Source: a bacterium (GTDB lineage Bacteria; UBA9089; UBA9088; JAGUXG01). From it: a stretch of 6,744 nucleotides of DNA. Location of the stretch: the NCBI GenBank assembly GCA_030018505.1, contig JASEHO010000084.1, forward strand, positions 1 to 6,744. Direction: 5' to 3'. Below, piece after piece: positions 1 through 6,087 of this stretch. The stretch's first letter is position 1. Every line of letters starts with the position of its first letter. Under the pieces are notes generated by a model, which ran no database searches, was not told the DNA's origin, and was given only the letters and a program-made list of their open reading frames with translations. Made by a program: the position numbers and the translations under genes.

Positions 1-72
1 TTAAAATGCTAATTGCTAATTTTACATTTTACATTGAACTTTACCCTTTACTTCAAATGGGTAAAGTGTTAC
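1..72. repeat. Family A palindromic MITE-like repeat, partial (one terminus)
   Basis: This is the end of a small inverted-repeat element whose rest lies outside the window. Read on the minus strand from 72, it begins GTAACACTTTACCCATTTGA. Its outer 53 bp (20-72) match the outer 53 bp of the element at 3590-3813 at 49 positions by my alignment. The inner part carries the ATTTTACATTGAA motif (26-38) shared by all family copies, plus AT-rich GCTAATT repeats. The terminal base, C72, supplies the last base of the alr stop codon. No protein is encoded, so it would depend on a transposase elsewhere. Confidence 0.75.
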
Positions 73-1169
73 TAATTGTCAATATATATCCTTTCTATCC
101 TTGGGCTTATCCGCGTTATTATCTCATAGTTTATAGTCTCGGCAAGCAAGGCTATTTCATTTACAGAGATACTTTCTCCAAATAGAGTAACCTCATCGGA
201 AATAGAAGTCTCAGGGATACTGCTTAGATCTACTATTAGCATATCCATACAGACCACACCTATGATTGGAGCCTTTTTTCCTCTTATGCTCACATAGCCT
301 TTGTTAGAAAGCAGACGGGGGTATCCATGGCTATAGCCAACAGGAAGGATAGCTACCCTCATCTCTTTGGTGGTAGTGGTTGTTCCATAAGATATGCGCC
401 ATCCCAAAGGAAGGTTTTTTATAGCCACTATCCTTGTTTTGAAAGCAAGAACTGGTTTAATCTCTATCGCTCTTCTGACATCATCGCTTGGCCAGAGGCC
501 ATAAAGAAGGAGTCCTGGCCTTGTCATGTCTAAGTAGGTTTCAGGAAGGTCTAATATGGCAGAGGAGTTGGCGATGTGTCGTAGCCCAAGGTCAATCCCT
601 TTCTCCTTTAATGATGAACATAGAGAGGAGAACCTTAAAAACTGCTCTTTCGCATAACCCTTATCCTTAAGATTAGCAGAGGCAAAATGTGAAAAGATGC
701 CCTCTATCCTGATATTTTTGGCATTTATCACCTCAAAGATAAATTCTTCTGCCTCATCTACCATAACACCCAGCCTTCCCATGCCAGTATCTACCTTGAT
801 ATGCACACCTATCTCAGCGTTTAATGAAGAGAAGAAAGAGAGGTGCTCTTTAGTAAAAATGGTGGGTGTGAGCTGGTAAGCGACAAACTTCTTTACCTCT
901 TTTTCTATAAATGAGCCAAGGATAAGGATTGGAATTTTTATCCCTTTATCTCTAAGCTGAATCCCTTCGCTGACAGAGACAACACCAAGCATATCAACGC
1001 CTGCTGAGACTAAAGCCTGAGAGACAGTATCAGCTCCATGTCCATAAGCATCTGCCTTAACAACAGCCATCACCCTGGCTGGCTCAACAAGCCTTTTTAT
1101 CTGAGAAAAGTTATGACGAAGGAAGGAGAGGTTTACCTCTGCCCAGGTAAGACTATCTGATGCTTTCAT
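72..1169 (-). CDS. alr: Alanine racemase (PLP-dependent, fold type III)
   Basis: Interconverts L- and D-alanine in the cytoplasm, supplying D-Ala for peptidoglycan. The 365 residues match the usual family length. The N-terminal TIM-barrel has the PLP-lysine motif AVVKADAYGHGA (Lys38), then KVDTGMGRLG (126-134), FSHFA (159-163), HIANSS (198-203) and the phosphate-side motif MTRPGLLLYG (215-224). The C-terminal beta domain has the catalytic tyrosine in SYGTTTTT (Tyr261) and CMDM (307-310). GYSHGYPR (278-285) replaces the more usual GYADGYPR. The ATG start overlaps the end of fliN by 17 bp and has only a weak upstream Shine-Dalgarno, which suggests translational coupling. The stop is TAG followed at once by an in-frame TAA that lies inside the repeat. 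Family assignment is secure; physiological role follows from the family. Confidence 0.96.
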   Translation of the reverse strand: MKASDSLTWAEVNLSFLRHNFSQIKRLVEPARVMAVVKADAYGHGADTVSQALVSAGVDMLGVVSVSEGIQLRDKGIKIPILILGSFIEKEVKKFVAYQLTPTIFTKEHLSFFSSLNAEIGVHIKVDTGMGRLGVMVDEAEEFIFEVINAKNIRIEGIFSHFASANLKDKGYAKEQFLRFSSLCSSLKEKGIDLGLRHIANSSAILDLPETYLDMTRPGLLLYGLWPSDDVRRAIEIKPVLAFKTRIVAIKNLPLGWRISYGTTTTTKEMRVAILPVGYSHGYPRLLSNKGYVSIRGKKAPIIGVVCMDMLIVDLSSIPETSISDEVTLFGESISVNEIALLAETINYEIITRISPRIERIYIDN

Positions 1170-1578
1170 AGATAGGCTCTATAATCTCTGTAATCCTGAC
1201 CCCTAAACTCTCGTTTACAACCACTACCCCACCTTTGGCTATGAGCTTTCCGTTGACGACAATATTTACCGCTTCTCCAACAAGCTTGTCTAATTTTATA
1301 ATGGAACCCTTTTTTATATCTAAAATATCTCTGACCTTCTTCCTTGATTTACCAAGCTCCGCATGCACATTAACCATAACATCACTAAGAAGGCTTAAAT
1401 CTTTTAAGGGGTTTTCGAACGACTCTTTTTTTAATGTGGCGAATTGAACAGCGTGAATATTTTGAGACAAACCTTCTTTCAACACACCACTTGCACCTAA
1501 ATCCTCTGATTTTTGGATAGCCATCTTAATGTTTAGTATATTAAGAAGGGTTATCTTTGTCAAAAAAATGTTTCGCAA
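1153..1578 (-). CDS. fliN: Flagellar motor switch protein FliN (SpoA/C-ring domain)
   Basis: FliN forms the lower C-ring of the flagellar basal body with FliM and FliG, and takes part in switching and export. The 141-residue protein has a poorly conserved N-terminal third and a clear SpoA domain at about 62-135. Recognisable stretches are LSDVMVNVHAELGKSRKKV, GSIIKLDKLVGEAVNIVVNG, KLIAKGGVVVV and LGVRITEII, all typical of FliN. The chosen start is TTG (1576-1578), because AAGGA lies 5 nt upstream. An internal ATG at 1522-1524 (Met19) would give 123 residues and suits the family length, but has no Shine-Dalgarno. No fliM or other flagellar gene is next to it: upstream is a repeat and then a divergent fumarase gene. 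The related SpoA protein of type III secretion (SctQ/YscQ) is a less likely alternative given the compact FliN form. Confidence 0.88.
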   Translation of the reverse strand: MRNIFLTKITLLNILNIKMAIQKSEDLGASGVLKEGLSQNIHAVQFATLKKESFENPLKDLSLLSDVMVNVHAELGKSRKKVRDILDIKKGSIIKLDKLVGEAVNIVVNGKLIAKGGVVVVNESLGVRITEIIEPIYESIR

Positions 1579-1583
1579 TAAAA

Positions 1584-1588
1584 TCCTT
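1584..1588 (-). promoter_or_regulatory. Shine-Dalgarno AAGGA for fliN (supports TTG start)
   Basis: On the minus strand AAGGA is followed by 5 nt (TTTTA) and then TTG. The competing in-frame ATG at 1522-1524 is preceded by ACATTAAG with no purine-rich match, so the site favours the TTG start. Confidence 0.5.
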
Positions 1589-1626
1589 GAAATCCTGAGA
1601 GCTTTTTAATATAATCTATAAGAGCC

Positions 1627-1816
1627 GTAACTATTTAGCCAGGTGAAGCAACAACCATGTAAAAAAGGAATTCAATGTAAAATTATCAATTAGCAATTAT
1701 CAATTAACATTTGAAGAAGAGGAGTAATTTTGAATTGATAGTTGTTAGTTTTGCATTTTACATTGAATTTTTCCCTCACCGATAGAGATTATTGCTTCAG
1801 ATGGGTAAAGTGTTAC
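1627..1816. repeat. Family A palindromic MITE-like element, complete (190 bp)
   Basis: A non-coding element with terminal inverted repeats of about 30 bp (1627-1656 and 1787-1816). They share the ends GTAAC...GTTAC and match at about 22 of 30 positions. Inside lies a second inverted repeat with 35-nt arms (1671-1705 and 1733-1767), beginning TTCAATGTAAAAT and ending ATTTTACATTGAA, so the whole element can fold into one long imperfect hairpin. The left terminus matches the inverted terminus at 3784-3813 at 28 of 30 positions. It is flanked by TAAGAGCC (1619-1626) and TAGGAGCC (1817-1824), an 8-bp target duplication with one mismatch. It occupies almost all of the fliN/fumarase divergent gap and so separates both genes from their older upstream DNA. 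There is no coding capacity. Confidence 0.82.
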
Positions 1817-1824
1817 TAGGAGCC
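1817..1824. repeat. Right copy of 8-bp target-site duplication
   Basis: TAGGAGCC directly follows the right terminus of the 190-bp element; TAAGAGCC (1619-1626) directly precedes the left terminus, with 7 of 8 bases identical. The right copy contains the ribosome binding site of the next gene, so it is probably the original sequence and the left copy the duplicate. Confidence 0.6.
1818..1822 (+). promoter_or_regulatory. Shine-Dalgarno AGGAG for fumarase alpha
   Basis: AGGAG sits 5 nt before ATG 1828. It lies just outside the repeat, inside the target duplication. It decides the start against the upstream TTG 1792 and ATG 1801, both of which fall inside the repeat terminus. Confidence 0.8.
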
Positions 1825-1827
1825 AAT

Positions 1828-2661
1828 ATGAGAGAGATAGATGTTTCCCTTATCACAGAAAAGATAGCTCTCCTTGTCCAGGAGGTAAATTACAGCCTGC
1901 CGAAAGATATTCTATCTGCAATAAGATCTACCAAAGAATCTGAGACTAATGAAAGGGCAAAAGGGATTCTTTCCATCCTTATTGAAAACAGCAGAATAGC
2001 CAGAGAAAAGCAGATTCCTATCTGCCAAGATACAGGGCTTTGCCTCTTCTTTGTTGAGCTTGGAGAAGATGTGAGGGTAGAAGGTTTATACCCTGCTATA
2101 AATTCTGGGGTGAGAAAGGGATATACAGAAGGGTATTTACGAATGTCCATGGCGAAATCTCCGCTTTTCCGCGAGAATACAAAAGACAACACACCTGCCA
2201 TTATCCATACAGAGATAGTAAGTGGTGATAGCCTGAAGATTCAGCTTCTGATAAGGGGTGGAGGCTCTGAGAATATGAGCCTACTAAAGATGCTTGGACC
2301 AACAGAGAAAGAGGAGGCAATAACTGAGGCTGTTCTGGCTCATACCAGAGAAAAGGCTTGTTTTGTCTGTCCACCTTTATTTATTGGTATTGGCATTGGA
2401 GGGGATAGCGGAAAGGCTGTCCTGCTCTCTAAAAAGGCAGTGCTAAGAGGTCTGGTCAGAAACGCAAATGAAAGGATAGCCATACTTGAAGAAAGCCTAT
2501 TAGAGAAAGTAAACCAGCTTGGAATAGGTCCAGCAGGATTGGGTGGCAGAACAACAGCCCTTGCAGTCAATATAGAAGAATATCCCACTCATATCGGCCT
2601 CTTTCCTATTGCCATAACCTTAAGTTGCTGTGCTACAAGGTATGGACAGATAGAGGTTTAG
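1828..2661 (+). CDS. Class I fumarate hydratase / L(+)-tartrate dehydratase, alpha subunit
   Basis: This is the alpha subunit of a two-subunit, oxygen-sensitive [4Fe-4S] hydro-lyase, most often interconverting fumarate and malate. The start at 1828 gives 277 residues, the normal alpha-subunit size. Three regions carry the expected cluster cysteines: PICQDTG (Cys66), CFVCPPLFIGIGIGG (Cys181) and ITLSCCATR (Cys267 or 268). Other family motifs are RGGGSENMSLLKML (143-156), GGDSGKAVLLSKKAVLR (191-207) and GLGGRTTALAV (237-247). The reading frame extends 12 codons further upstream, but those codons come from the repeat terminus. The gene for the beta subunit, usually directly downstream, is absent: 13 bp on, a convergent gene begins. 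Sequence alone does not separate fumarase from tartrate dehydratase, so no symbol is given; fumarase is more likely in an anaerobe. Confidence 0.92.
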   Translation: MREIDVSLITEKIALLVQEVNYSLPKDILSAIRSTKESETNERAKGILSILIENSRIAREKQIPICQDTGLCLFFVELGEDVRVEGLYPAINSGVRKGYTEGYLRMSMAKSPLFRENTKDNTPAIIHTEIVSGDSLKIQLLIRGGGSENMSLLKMLGPTEKEEAITEAVLAHTREKACFVCPPLFIGIGIGGDSGKAVLLSKKAVLRGLVRNANERIAILEESLLEKVNQLGIGPAGLGGRTTALAVNIEEYPTHIGLFPIAITLSCCATRYGQIEV

Positions 2662-2674
2662 AAGATAAGCTACT

Positions 2675-3556
2675 CTATTCGCTCAGCCAGGATGGAGAGA
2701 AGAGCTTGTGGCAGAGCAAGACATTGGCTGTCTTTACATAGTCAACCTGTTCAGGGGTCAAGCTGGTAATATCAGGCTCTTTGCCATCCATTACATCATA
2801 AACAACCTGCTTTAGGTCTGGTCTTTTGTCTTTAGCTATCTCCATCAGCTTTTCATCTTCAGCATCTACAATAGCTGAGGACATACCCTGCCTTTCTGCC
2901 ATAATTAGAAGTGTTCGGTTGATTATTGACCTGAGCTCTGCTGGCACGCCATTTGAAACATTAGATAAACCACAGGTAGTTTTGCACCCCGGGGCTATCT
3001 CAGAAAACATCGGCACAGATTCTATCATAAACTTAACTGCCTCTTGCTGAAAGGCAATTGGAGGAGTGAATGGGTCAAACCAGAGGTCTTCATTTGCCAC
3101 CTCATACTCCATAGCCTTTCCGATTAGCTCTGCGGCTAACATCCCTCGCTCATCATTATCCCTCGGAAGACCCTGACTGCTTATCAGCAGACAGACACAT
3201 CCAGCATTATACCTCTTCACCAAAGGGAATAATGCATCCATCCTTTCTGGAATACAGGAGATAGAGTTGACCACAGCCCTTTCTTTTGCCACCTGCAATC
3301 CCTTTTCTATAGCCTGAATGTTCAGGGTGTCAAGAAATAGCGGAAGATCAGATACCTCCTGCACCTGCTTAACCACCCATTCCATAATCTCAATCCCCTC
3401 CTTGCTTGCCGGGCCTATGTTCAGATCAATATAGTCCGCACCCTTTTCCTTAGCCATAGCGGCTATCCCCTGGATAGTCTTAGTCTCTCTCTCTTTGATG
3501 GCTGTCTTTACCCTCTGAGAGATAACATGAATATTCTCTGCTACACAAATAACCAT
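2675..3556 (-). CDS. Methyltetrahydrofolate:corrinoid methyltransferase (AcsE/MeTr-like, pterin-binding family)
   Basis: A cytoplasmic TIM-barrel enzyme that transfers the N5-methyl group of methyltetrahydrofolate to a cob(I)amide protein, in the Wood-Ljungdahl pathway to the corrinoid iron-sulfur protein. The 293 residues begin VICVAENIHVISQRVK, comparable to the family N-terminus, then DLNIGPA (44-50), LDT with Asp76, Asn97, WFDPF with Asp161, and GLSNVSNG with Asn199. These match the pterin-contacting Asp/Asn positions known from the Moorella enzyme (about 75, 96, 160 and 199). The end KTANVLLCHKLF also fits the family. It is about 30 residues longer than the 262-residue Moorella protein. 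ATG 3556 is chosen because GGAGGT lies 9 nt upstream; the frame continues to 3628 only into a repeat. No acsCD or acsB neighbours are visible, so the corrinoid partner is inferred, and a methylamine- or glycine betaine-type system remains possible. Confidence 0.87.
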   Translation of the reverse strand: MVICVAENIHVISQRVKTAIKERETKTIQGIAAMAKEKGADYIDLNIGPASKEGIEIMEWVVKQVQEVSDLPLFLDTLNIQAIEKGLQVAKERAVVNSISCIPERMDALFPLVKRYNAGCVCLLISSQGLPRDNDERGMLAAELIGKAMEYEVANEDLWFDPFTPPIAFQQEAVKFMIESVPMFSEIAPGCKTTCGLSNVSNGVPAELRSIINRTLLIMAERQGMSSAIVDAEDEKLMEIAKDKRPDLKQVVYDVMDGKEPDITSLTPEQVDYVKTANVLLCHKLFSPSWLSE

Positions 3557-3565
3557 ATTTACTAC

Positions 3566-3571
3566 ACCTCC
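3566..3571 (-). promoter_or_regulatory. Shine-Dalgarno GGAGGT for the methyltransferase gene
   Basis: On the minus strand GGAGGT is followed by 9 nt and ATG 3556. It lies 19 bp from the boundary of the adjacent repeat and supports a start 24 codons downstream of the longest possible reading frame. Confidence 0.8.
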
Positions 3572-3589
3572 AATCTTAATCTTTTTTCC

Positions 3590-3813
3590 ATAACACTTTA
3601 GCCATCTGAAGTAATGGGTAAAGTTCAATGTAAAATGTAAAAATATAGAAGTTATAAGCTATAAGTTATAAGCTATAAGAATCTATTCTTTTAAGCTTAA
3701 TCCTTACAGCTTATAGCTTACAGCTTCTCTTTTTCATTGCTAATTGCTCATTGATAATTTTACATTGAATTTCATCTTTACCTGGTTGTTACTTCATCTG
3801 GCTAAATAGTTAC
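3590..3813. repeat. Family A palindromic MITE-like element, complete (224 bp, inverted orientation)
   Basis: This is the second full copy, reversed relative to the 190-bp copy. The 3590 end (ATAACACTTTAGCCATCTGA) matches the terminus at 20-72 at 49 of 53 positions, and the 3784-3813 end matches 1627-1656 (reverse complement) at 28 of 30. Shared internal motifs TTCAATGTAAAAT and ATTTTACATTGAA sit near each end. The core differs from the other copies: a perfect tandem 14-bp repeat GTTATAAGCTATAA (3651-3678) faces an inverted partner rich in AGCTTATAGCTTACAG (about 3703-3725), giving a strong potential cruciform. A target duplication is not clear because both flanks are T/C-rich tracts. It fills most of the gap upstream of the methyltransferase gene. 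Confidence 0.8.
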
Positions 3814-3934
3814 CCTTTTTTAATGCCTATAATTCTCTTTTTTTGGGATAAGCCTTGTCAAGCTATTATTTATATGCCGTTGACTTTTGCCTCTTGTAAA
3901 TGGTATTCACTTTCATTCCACTTTAAGCAAGATT
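3814..3934. other. Short AT-rich spacer with no recognisable gene
   Basis: This lies between the repeat and the end of the acyl-CoA synthetase gene and completes the 378-bp gene-free stretch 3557-3934. I see no stable GC-rich hairpin followed by a T-run on the minus strand, so no clear terminator for the synthetase gene. A minus-strand TTGACA (3856-3861) lacks a well-spaced -10 partner. A promoter for the methyltransferase gene would be expected here or inside the repeat. Confidence 0.5.
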
Positions 3935-6055
3935 TTATGCGATTAAAATCCGCGCATCTAAGACTGCTGCACCCTTTCCCTCTTCAAAGACCACCAAAGG
4001 ATTGATGTCTAACTCCTCTATCTCAGGAAAGTCTGTAACTAACTGGGATAGCCTTTGCAAGCATTCAGCAATAGCGACAATATCCGATGGTTTTTCGCCC
4101 CTGAACCCTTCTAATATCTTGTGGGAGCGAATCTCTTCTATCATCCGATGTGTCCCCAATTCACGGACTGGGGCAATCCTAAAGGTCACATCCCTTAATA
4201 TCTCAACATAGATACCACCCAATCCAAACATAAGCAGATCGCCAAAGAGCTGGTCTTTATGCATACCAATGATAGTCTCCTTTCCTTTAGGGGACATCTT
4301 CTGGATAAAGACGCCCCAAATCTCTGCCTCTGGTTTTATGGATTTGACGCTTTCCAAAATCTCTTTATATGCCTCTTTTAGCTCTGTTTCATTTTTGATA
4401 TTCACACGAACACCACCAACATCAACCTTATGAATAATATCTGGAGAGACTATCTTCATCACCACAGGATAACCAATCTCTTGAGCAGATTGCAGGCATT
4501 CTTCTTCATTTTTAGATAGCTTAGACTCTATCATCGGAAATCCATAAGCCTTTAGGATTCCATGGGAGAGTGGCTCTGGCAGAAACCTTCTATTTTCCCT
4601 TTTTGCTACTGCAAGTATCTCCTCTACCTTTGCCTTGTCAATATCAGTAAAGACCACAACCTCTGTTCGCTTTCTGGTCAACCAATGGGAATATTCAGCC
4701 ATACTTGCCATAGCTCTGGCTGCTGCCTCTGGAAATTTATAATGAGGAATATGTTTTTCATCAAGGGTCTTCAGGGCATCAGAGATGTCAGTTACACCCA
4801 TATAACAGACAAGAACAGGTATCTGATGTTTGGCTGTAACATCACCAATTACTGAACTGATCTCCTTGATAGAGGTCATTGCTTGAAGGGTAGAGATGAC
4901 AATCACTCCATCTACATTCTCATCAGCCAAACAAGCCTCCATGGCGACCTTATAGCGATCTTCTCTGGCATCTCCAATCACATCTACAGGATTATGTATG
5001 TTTGCTGTTTGTGGAAGCCCAGCTTTTAAGACAAGAGTAGTTTTTTCATCAAAGGAGGCTAATTCTAATCCATGTCTGATACAGGCATCCGTAGCCATTA
5101 TTCCAGGGCCCCCAGCATTAGTGACGATAGCTATTCTCTTGCCTTTTGGTAGTGGTTGATTGGCAAACGCTCTGGCATAGTCAAACATCTCCTCAAAGGT
5201 CTCTACCCGTAAAACACCGCATTGATGAAAGAGGCTGTCATAAACCTCATCAGAGCTGGCTAAAGCACCTGTATGCGAAGAGGCAGCCTTTGCCCCTTCT
5301 ATAGTCCTGCCTGATTTTATAGCTAACATTGGTTTTCTTTTTGTAGTTATCTCTCTGGCTAATTCTATAAACCTCTTTGGCTGGCTCAAGTCCTCAATAT
5401 AGAGCAAAATCACATCTGTTTGGGGGTCATCTTTGATGATTTCCAGCATATCGTTCTCGTTTAAGTCAGCCTTGTTGCCCATAGAGACGAACTTTGAAAG
5501 CCCAATATTATTTGCATAGGCATACTCAAGCGCAGCTACGCCTAAAGCCCCTGATTGAGAGATAAAGGCTATGTTCCCAGGCTTTGGCATACTGGCGGCA
5601 AAGGTGGCATTCAACCCTATTTCCGGGTCAGTATTAATAACCCCAAGACAATTTGGCCCAATAAGGGGTATAGAGTGCTTCTTTGCAGCTTCTATTACAG
5701 TCTTCTCAAGCTCTTTGCCCTTTTCCCCAACCTCCTTGAATCCAGCGGTAATGATTATTGCTGCCTTAACGCCCTTTTCACCACACTCCTCTATAACTTG
5801 AGGCACAGCTACACTTGGCACAATTATCACTGCCAGATCTACCTCTCCTGGGATATCCCAAACCGAGCGATATGCCCTAACCCCTAAAATGCCCCTTGCC
5901 TTTGGATTTACTGGATAGACAATGCCTGTATATCCAGAAAAGAGCATGTTGGTGAATATGCTCCGGCCTACAGTATTCTCCCGGGTAGAGGCACCTATGA
6001 CTGCCACAGTCCGTGGCGAAAATACAAAATTACCATTTTTTTTCACATCTTTCAT
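3935..6055 (-). CDS. Acetate--CoA ligase (ADP-forming), fused alpha-beta subunits
   Basis: Converts acetyl-CoA (or another acyl-CoA), ADP and phosphate to the acid, CoA and ATP, a substrate-level energy step in anaerobes. The order in 706 residues is: CoA-binding Rossmann domain (~10-140; VAVIGAS, VYPVNPKARGILG, LIGPNCLGVIN); succinyl-CoA ligase-like domains (~155-460; ISQSGALG, GNKADLNENDM, SSHTGALASSD, TNAGGPGIMATD); and an ATP-grasp domain (~485-705; GYPVVMKIVSPDIIHKVDVGGV, FGLGGIYVEILRDVTFRIAP, ELDINPL). His261 in SSHTGA fits the phosphorylated alpha histidine and His542 in IIHKVDVGG the beta histidine known in the Pyrococcus enzyme. In Pyrococcus the two parts are separate subunits. There is no C-terminal GNAT domain, which argues against a Pat-type lysine acetyltransferase. 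ATG 6055 has AGGAG 6 nt upstream. Acyl substrate cannot be read from sequence. Confidence 0.93.
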   Translation of the reverse strand: MKDVKKNGNFVFSPRTVAVIGASTRENTVGRSIFTNMLFSGYTGIVYPVNPKARGILGVRAYRSVWDIPGEVDLAVIIVPSVAVPQVIEECGEKGVKAAIIITAGFKEVGEKGKELEKTVIEAAKKHSIPLIGPNCLGVINTDPEIGLNATFAASMPKPGNIAFISQSGALGVAALEYAYANNIGLSKFVSMGNKADLNENDMLEIIKDDPQTDVILLYIEDLSQPKRFIELAREITTKRKPMLAIKSGRTIEGAKAASSHTGALASSDEVYDSLFHQCGVLRVETFEEMFDYARAFANQPLPKGKRIAIVTNAGGPGIMATDACIRHGLELASFDEKTTLVLKAGLPQTANIHNPVDVIGDAREDRYKVAMEACLADENVDGVIVISTLQAMTSIKEISSVIGDVTAKHQIPVLVCYMGVTDISDALKTLDEKHIPHYKFPEAAARAMASMAEYSHWLTRKRTEVVVFTDIDKAKVEEILAVAKRENRRFLPEPLSHGILKAYGFPMIESKLSKNEEECLQSAQEIGYPVVMKIVSPDIIHKVDVGGVRVNIKNETELKEAYKEILESVKSIKPEAEIWGVFIQKMSPKGKETIIGMHKDQLFGDLLMFGLGGIYVEILRDVTFRIAPVRELGTHRMIEEIRSHKILEGFRGEKPSDIVAIAECLQRLSQLVTDFPEIEELDINPLVVFEEGKGAAVLDARILIA

Positions 6056-6061
6056 TTTTTT

Positions 6062-6066
6062 CTCCT
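6062..6066 (-). promoter_or_regulatory. Shine-Dalgarno AGGAG for the acyl-CoA synthetase gene
   Basis: On the minus strand AGGAG is followed by 6 A/T-rich nt and ATG 6055, which fixes the start. Just upstream lies AGAGTGAAC (minus strand of 6069-6077), a sequence that can pair with part of the leader palindrome. Confidence 0.75.
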
Positions 6067-6087
6067 ATGTTCACTCTATGCTATGAC

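Noticed and set aside
327..879. Plus-strand reading frames inside the alanine racemase region
   Set aside because: They are antisense to a well-conserved gene, show no family motifs and have no convincing ribosome binding sites.
1671..1767. Repeated TTAGCAATTATCAATT-like units as a CRISPR array
   Set aside because: The units are arms of one inverted repeat without regular spacers or a constant direct repeat.
2662..2674. A bidirectional terminator between the convergent genes
   Set aside because: Only 13 bp, with no stem or T-run.
2675..3556. Dihydropteroate synthase (folP) as the identity of this pterin-binding protein
   Set aside because: The N-terminus, the Asp76/Asn97/Asp161/Asn199 pattern and the KTANVLL C-terminus match the methyltransferase branch, and folP-specific motifs are not seen.
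3856..3861. Minus-strand TTGACA as a promoter for the methyltransferase gene
   Set aside because: The nearest -10-like hexamer (TTATAG) is about 23 bp away, too far for a normal promoter.
3823..4005. A 60-residue plus-strand reading frame overlapping the end of the synthetase gene
   Set aside because: No recognisable motif, no good ribosome binding site, and half is antisense to conserved sequence.
4002..5887. Plus-strand reading frames within the acyl-CoA synthetase gene
   Set aside because: They are antisense to a 706-residue protein with motifs along its whole length; none encodes recognisable domains.
3935..6055. Pat-type protein lysine acetyltransferase
   Set aside because: That family has an extra C-terminal GNAT domain; this protein ends after the ATP-grasp domain and keeps both catalytic histidines.
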